This document shows positions 62,192-64,000 of a DNA stretch of 64,000 nucleotides, one piece after another; positions within the stretch are counted from its first letter, which is position 1; each line of letters starts with the position of its first letter. The notes beneath the pieces were generated by a model. That model did no database searches and was not told the DNA's origin. It saw nothing but the letters and a program-made list of their open reading frames with translations. Origin of the DNA: Acholeplasmatales bacterium (GTDB taxonomy: Bacteria; Bacillota_I; Bacilli_A; ML615J-28; CAG-313); NCBI GenBank assembly GCA_003539625.1, contig DPOU01000009.1:1-64000 (forward strand), given 5' to 3'. Position numbers and translations under genes: made by a program.

Positions 62192-63192
62192 TGAGTAAAG
62201 TAACTGTTATAGGAGCCGGAAGTTGGGGTAGTGCTCTAACAAGAATACTAGGTGACAATAATAATGAAGTATTATTGTATGATAGAGATGAAAAGACAGT
62301 TGATGAAATTAATAATTTTCATACTAATATAAATAAATTACCTGTTGGTAAATTACCAGAGACAGTAAAAGCTACAACTGATGTTAAAAAAGCTATTGAC
62401 TTTTCTGATATTATAGTTATTAGTGTACCAACTAAAGTCTTAAGAACCGTTTTAGAACAAATTGCACACGTTATTACAACCCCTAAGCTTTTTGTCAATA
62501 CTTCAAAAGGCTTAGAACCAGTTACATTCTTGAGAGTCTCAGAAGTTGTAAAACAAGTAATTGATAGTAAATACATTAAAGGGTTTGTAGCGCTTACGGG
62601 GCCATCACATGCCGAAGAAGTAATACAACAACTTCCAACAACAATTTGTTCAGTATCAGAAAAACATGATGATGCTAAACTAATTCAAAAATTATTTAAT
62701 AATTCAACATACTTCAGAGTATATACTGGTCATGATCTGATTGGCTCTGAATTATGTAGTTCAATAAAAAACGTATATGCGATTGCTTCAGGAATGCTTG
62801 AAGGATTGGGATATGGAGATAATGCTAGAGCTGGCCTAATATCTAGAGCTCTTGTTGAACTGCGTAGAATAGTTGTAGCTATGGGTGGAAAAGAAGAAAC
62901 AATATATGGCTTAACTGGTGTAGGCGATTTAGTTGTAACAACGACATCACATCACTCTAGAAACTACCAAGCAGGGGTAAAACTTGCAACTGGAAAAAAT
63001 CTTGAAGAAACGATTGCTTCAATGGCTATGGTAGTTGAGGGTGCAAGAACTGCAGAAGCTATCTATAACGCTTCAAAAAAGATGAATTTAGAAACTCCGA
63101 TTATTGATGCGGTATACCGCGTTATATATGAAAAAGAAGACGTAAATAAGGCTGTTTTAGAGCTTATGAGTCGTTCTTTAAAGGATGAATAG
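62191..63192 (+). CDS. gpsA: NAD(P)-dependent glycerol-3-phosphate dehydrogenase
   Basis: This 333-residue enzyme reduces dihydroxyacetone phosphate to sn-glycerol-3-phosphate, the backbone for PlsY. It has VIGAGSWGSALTRIL, VPTKVLR, NTSKGLEP, GPSHAEEV, and the catalytic Lys in SSIKNVYAIASG. RAGLISRALVE and TGVGDLVVT confirm the family. It is the last gene of the cmk-der-gpsA operon, before a terminator. Confidence 0.97.
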   Translation: MSKVTVIGAGSWGSALTRILGDNNNEVLLYDRDEKTVDEINNFHTNINKLPVGKLPETVKATTDVKKAIDFSDIIVISVPTKVLRTVLEQIAHVITTPKLFVNTSKGLEPVTFLRVSEVVKQVIDSKYIKGFVALTGPSHAEEVIQQLPTTICSVSEKHDDAKLIQKLFNNSTYFRVYTGHDLIGSELCSSIKNVYAIASGMLEGLGYGDNARAGLISRALVELRRIVVAMGGKEETIYGLTGVGDLVVTTTSHHSRNYQAGVKLATGKNLEETIASMAMVVEGARTAEAIYNASKKMNLETPIIDAVYRVIYEKEDVNKAVLELMSRSLKDE

Positions 63193-63196
63193 AGGA

Positions 63197-63226
63197 AAGA
63201 TTGGTTAAAAAACCGGTCTTTTTTTA
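63197..63226 (+). terminator. Terminator after gpsA
   Basis: AGATTGGTT pairs with AACCGGTCT (two G-T wobbles) around loop AAAA, followed by seven T. Confidence 0.85.
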
Positions 63227-63255
63227 GTTAAAAATTAATTTTAATACAAAATTAA

Positions 63256-63284
63256 TTGCAAAAGCTGATAATCGGTGTTATAAT
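63256..63284 (+). promoter_or_regulatory. Promoter of the right-edge lipoprotein gene (TTGCAA-17-TATAAT)
   Basis: -35 TTGCAA (63256-63261), -10 TATAAT (63279-63284), spacer 17 bp, 35 bp before the ATG at 63319. Confidence 0.65.
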
Positions 63285-63318
63285 AAACTTGTAAAAATAG
63301 GAAAGGAATTTAAAAAAA

Positions 63319-64000
63319 ATGTCAAAACTTTGTAAAAGAATACTATTAATTCTTGCAGTGTTTAGTTCATTTTTGACTTTATTTGCTTGTTCTGCAATTC
63401 AAATTGACACATACCACGTAGAACTTCCTCAAGATAAATATCAATTGAGAGTAGGTCAAGAAATTGAAGCTTTACCAATAGTTTCAAAAAATGGTCAAGA
63501 ATGTGATTTAGAAGTATCATATCATTCATACGATGCTTCAATTGCAACTTATGTAGATGGCAAAATCGTTGCTTTAAAATCCGGAGAGGTGCGAATTAAA
63601 GTAACTTTAAAAAACAATTCAAAAGTTTATGCTACAGCTTTAGTTACTGTCGTAAACGATGATTCTTTAATTGTAGATTTCAATTATGAAAAAACAATGA
63701 TTAAAGGAACTACTCAATTGTTAACTTATGAATTGTTGGTAGAAAAAAATCGAAAATTAACTTTTACATCAAGTAACGAAAATGTAGCTACTATCGATAA
63801 ATTAGGAAACATCAAAGCAATCACAGTAGGTACTACAACAATCGAAACTATTGTAAGCTCACTTTATGATGAAGGTGTTTCAAAAACTTACAAATTAGTG
63901 ATTGAAGTAAAAGATTTAACATTCGCAATAAATTACGTACTAGATGGTGGTACTAATTCGGAAAATAATCCAAATGAATATGTACCTGAAAAATTACCAT
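63319..64000 (+). CDS. Lipoprotein with Ig-like (Big2) repeats, cut by the window edge
   Basis: At least 227 residues run off the right edge. The signal peptide ends in LFAC (lipobox Cys at 24). Two Big2-like Ig domains follow: YQLRVGQEIEALP to VTVVND, and KGTTQLLTYEL with SSNENVATIDKLGNIKAITVGTTTI. Then a segment begins FAINYVLDGGTNSENNPNEY, the start of a beta-grasp-like surface repeat. It is likely a surface binding or structural protein. GAAAGGAAT precedes the ATG. Confidence 0.85.
   Translation, partial: MSKLCKRILLILAVFSSFLTLFACSAIQIDTYHVELPQDKYQLRVGQEIEALPIVSKNGQECDLEVSYHSYDASIATYVDGKIVALKSGEVRIKVTLKNNSKVYATALVTVVNDDSLIVDFNYEKTMIKGTTQLLTYELLVEKNRKLTFTSSNENVATIDKLGNIKAITVGTTTIETIVSSLYDEGVSKTYKLVIEVKDLTFAINYVLDGGTNSENNPNEYVPEKLP

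Overview
The window is an AT-rich, gene-dense chromosomal segment of a low-G+C Bacillota, most like the class Bacilli. Nearly all genes lie on the plus strand. It uses the standard bacterial code: TGG encodes Trp, and TGA ends a gene, for example the yqfD homologue at 46772. Three observations suggest a spore-forming bacterium or a recent descendant of one. There are convincing homologues of SpoIVA, SpoIIIAH, GerM, YqfC, YqfD and a SpoVB-type flippase. Local gene order matches Bacillus subtilis in several places: gerM..rdgB, rpsU-yqfC-yqfD, dnaG-sigA-trmK-yqfO, spoIVA-hup and cmk/S1-der-gpsA. The long Bacilli-type proteins are intact. I infer an uncultured, host- or gut-associated Bacilli lineage, but the species cannot be named from the sequence.

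Layout. 0.2-4.7 kb: an SDR oxidoreductase, an amidohydrolase and a large lipoprotein. 4.8-8.4 kb: a thymidylate/folate operon (thyA, folA, plsC-like, pyrimidine-nucleoside phosphorylase). 8.5-11.2 kb: PepT, then a MarR-DegV pair behind a 17-bp palindrome, then tRNA-Leu(CAA) on the minus strand. 11.5-15.0 kb: a zinc-ribbon acyltransferase-like protein, an RNA uracil methyltransferase and a GIY-YIG protein. 15.2-22.8 kb: an accessory island of about 7 kb bounded by two divergent copies of the 5' end of a DUF368 gene. The left copy is a dead remnant and the right copy is the intact gene. The island holds a small HTH protein, a soluble FtsH-like AAA protease with an elaborate leader, a DUF5677-like protein, an iron-complex ABC transporter, a structured small RNA and two unknown genes.

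22.7-26.0 kb is a lipid operon: a DUF368 (polyprenyl-phosphate transporter)-acyltransferase fusion, a DAG-kinase-like protein and a PlsC. 26-31 kb: serine acetyltransferase, membrane proteins, an SGNH esterase, a SpoVB-like flippase and apt. 31.2-36.9 kb: rel-dtd and two unknown genes. 37-46.8 kb is rich in sporulation homologues (spoIIIAH, spoIVA-hup, gerM, yqfCD) mixed with rluA-like, nuclease lipoprotein, DUF402, CPBP protease, rdgB and rpsU genes. 46.9-53.1 kb is informational: glyS, dnaG, rpoD, trmK, a Nif3-like gene, and a 55-residue ferredoxin on the minus strand. 53.2-63.2 kb: yneF, plsY, parE-parC, a cmk-S1 fusion, der and gpsA. A truncated Ig-like lipoprotein runs off the right edge.

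Two themes recur. One is glycerolipid acylation: four PlsC-type domains, PlsY, a DAG-kinase homologue and a DegV/FakB-type fatty-acid-binding protein. The other is a compact promoter layout, in which the -10 box often ends only 6-10 nt before the Shine-Dalgarno, giving very short leaders. Five sporulation-type genes carry sigma-E-like promoter motifs. No rRNA, CRISPR array, transposase, integrase or replication origin was seen.
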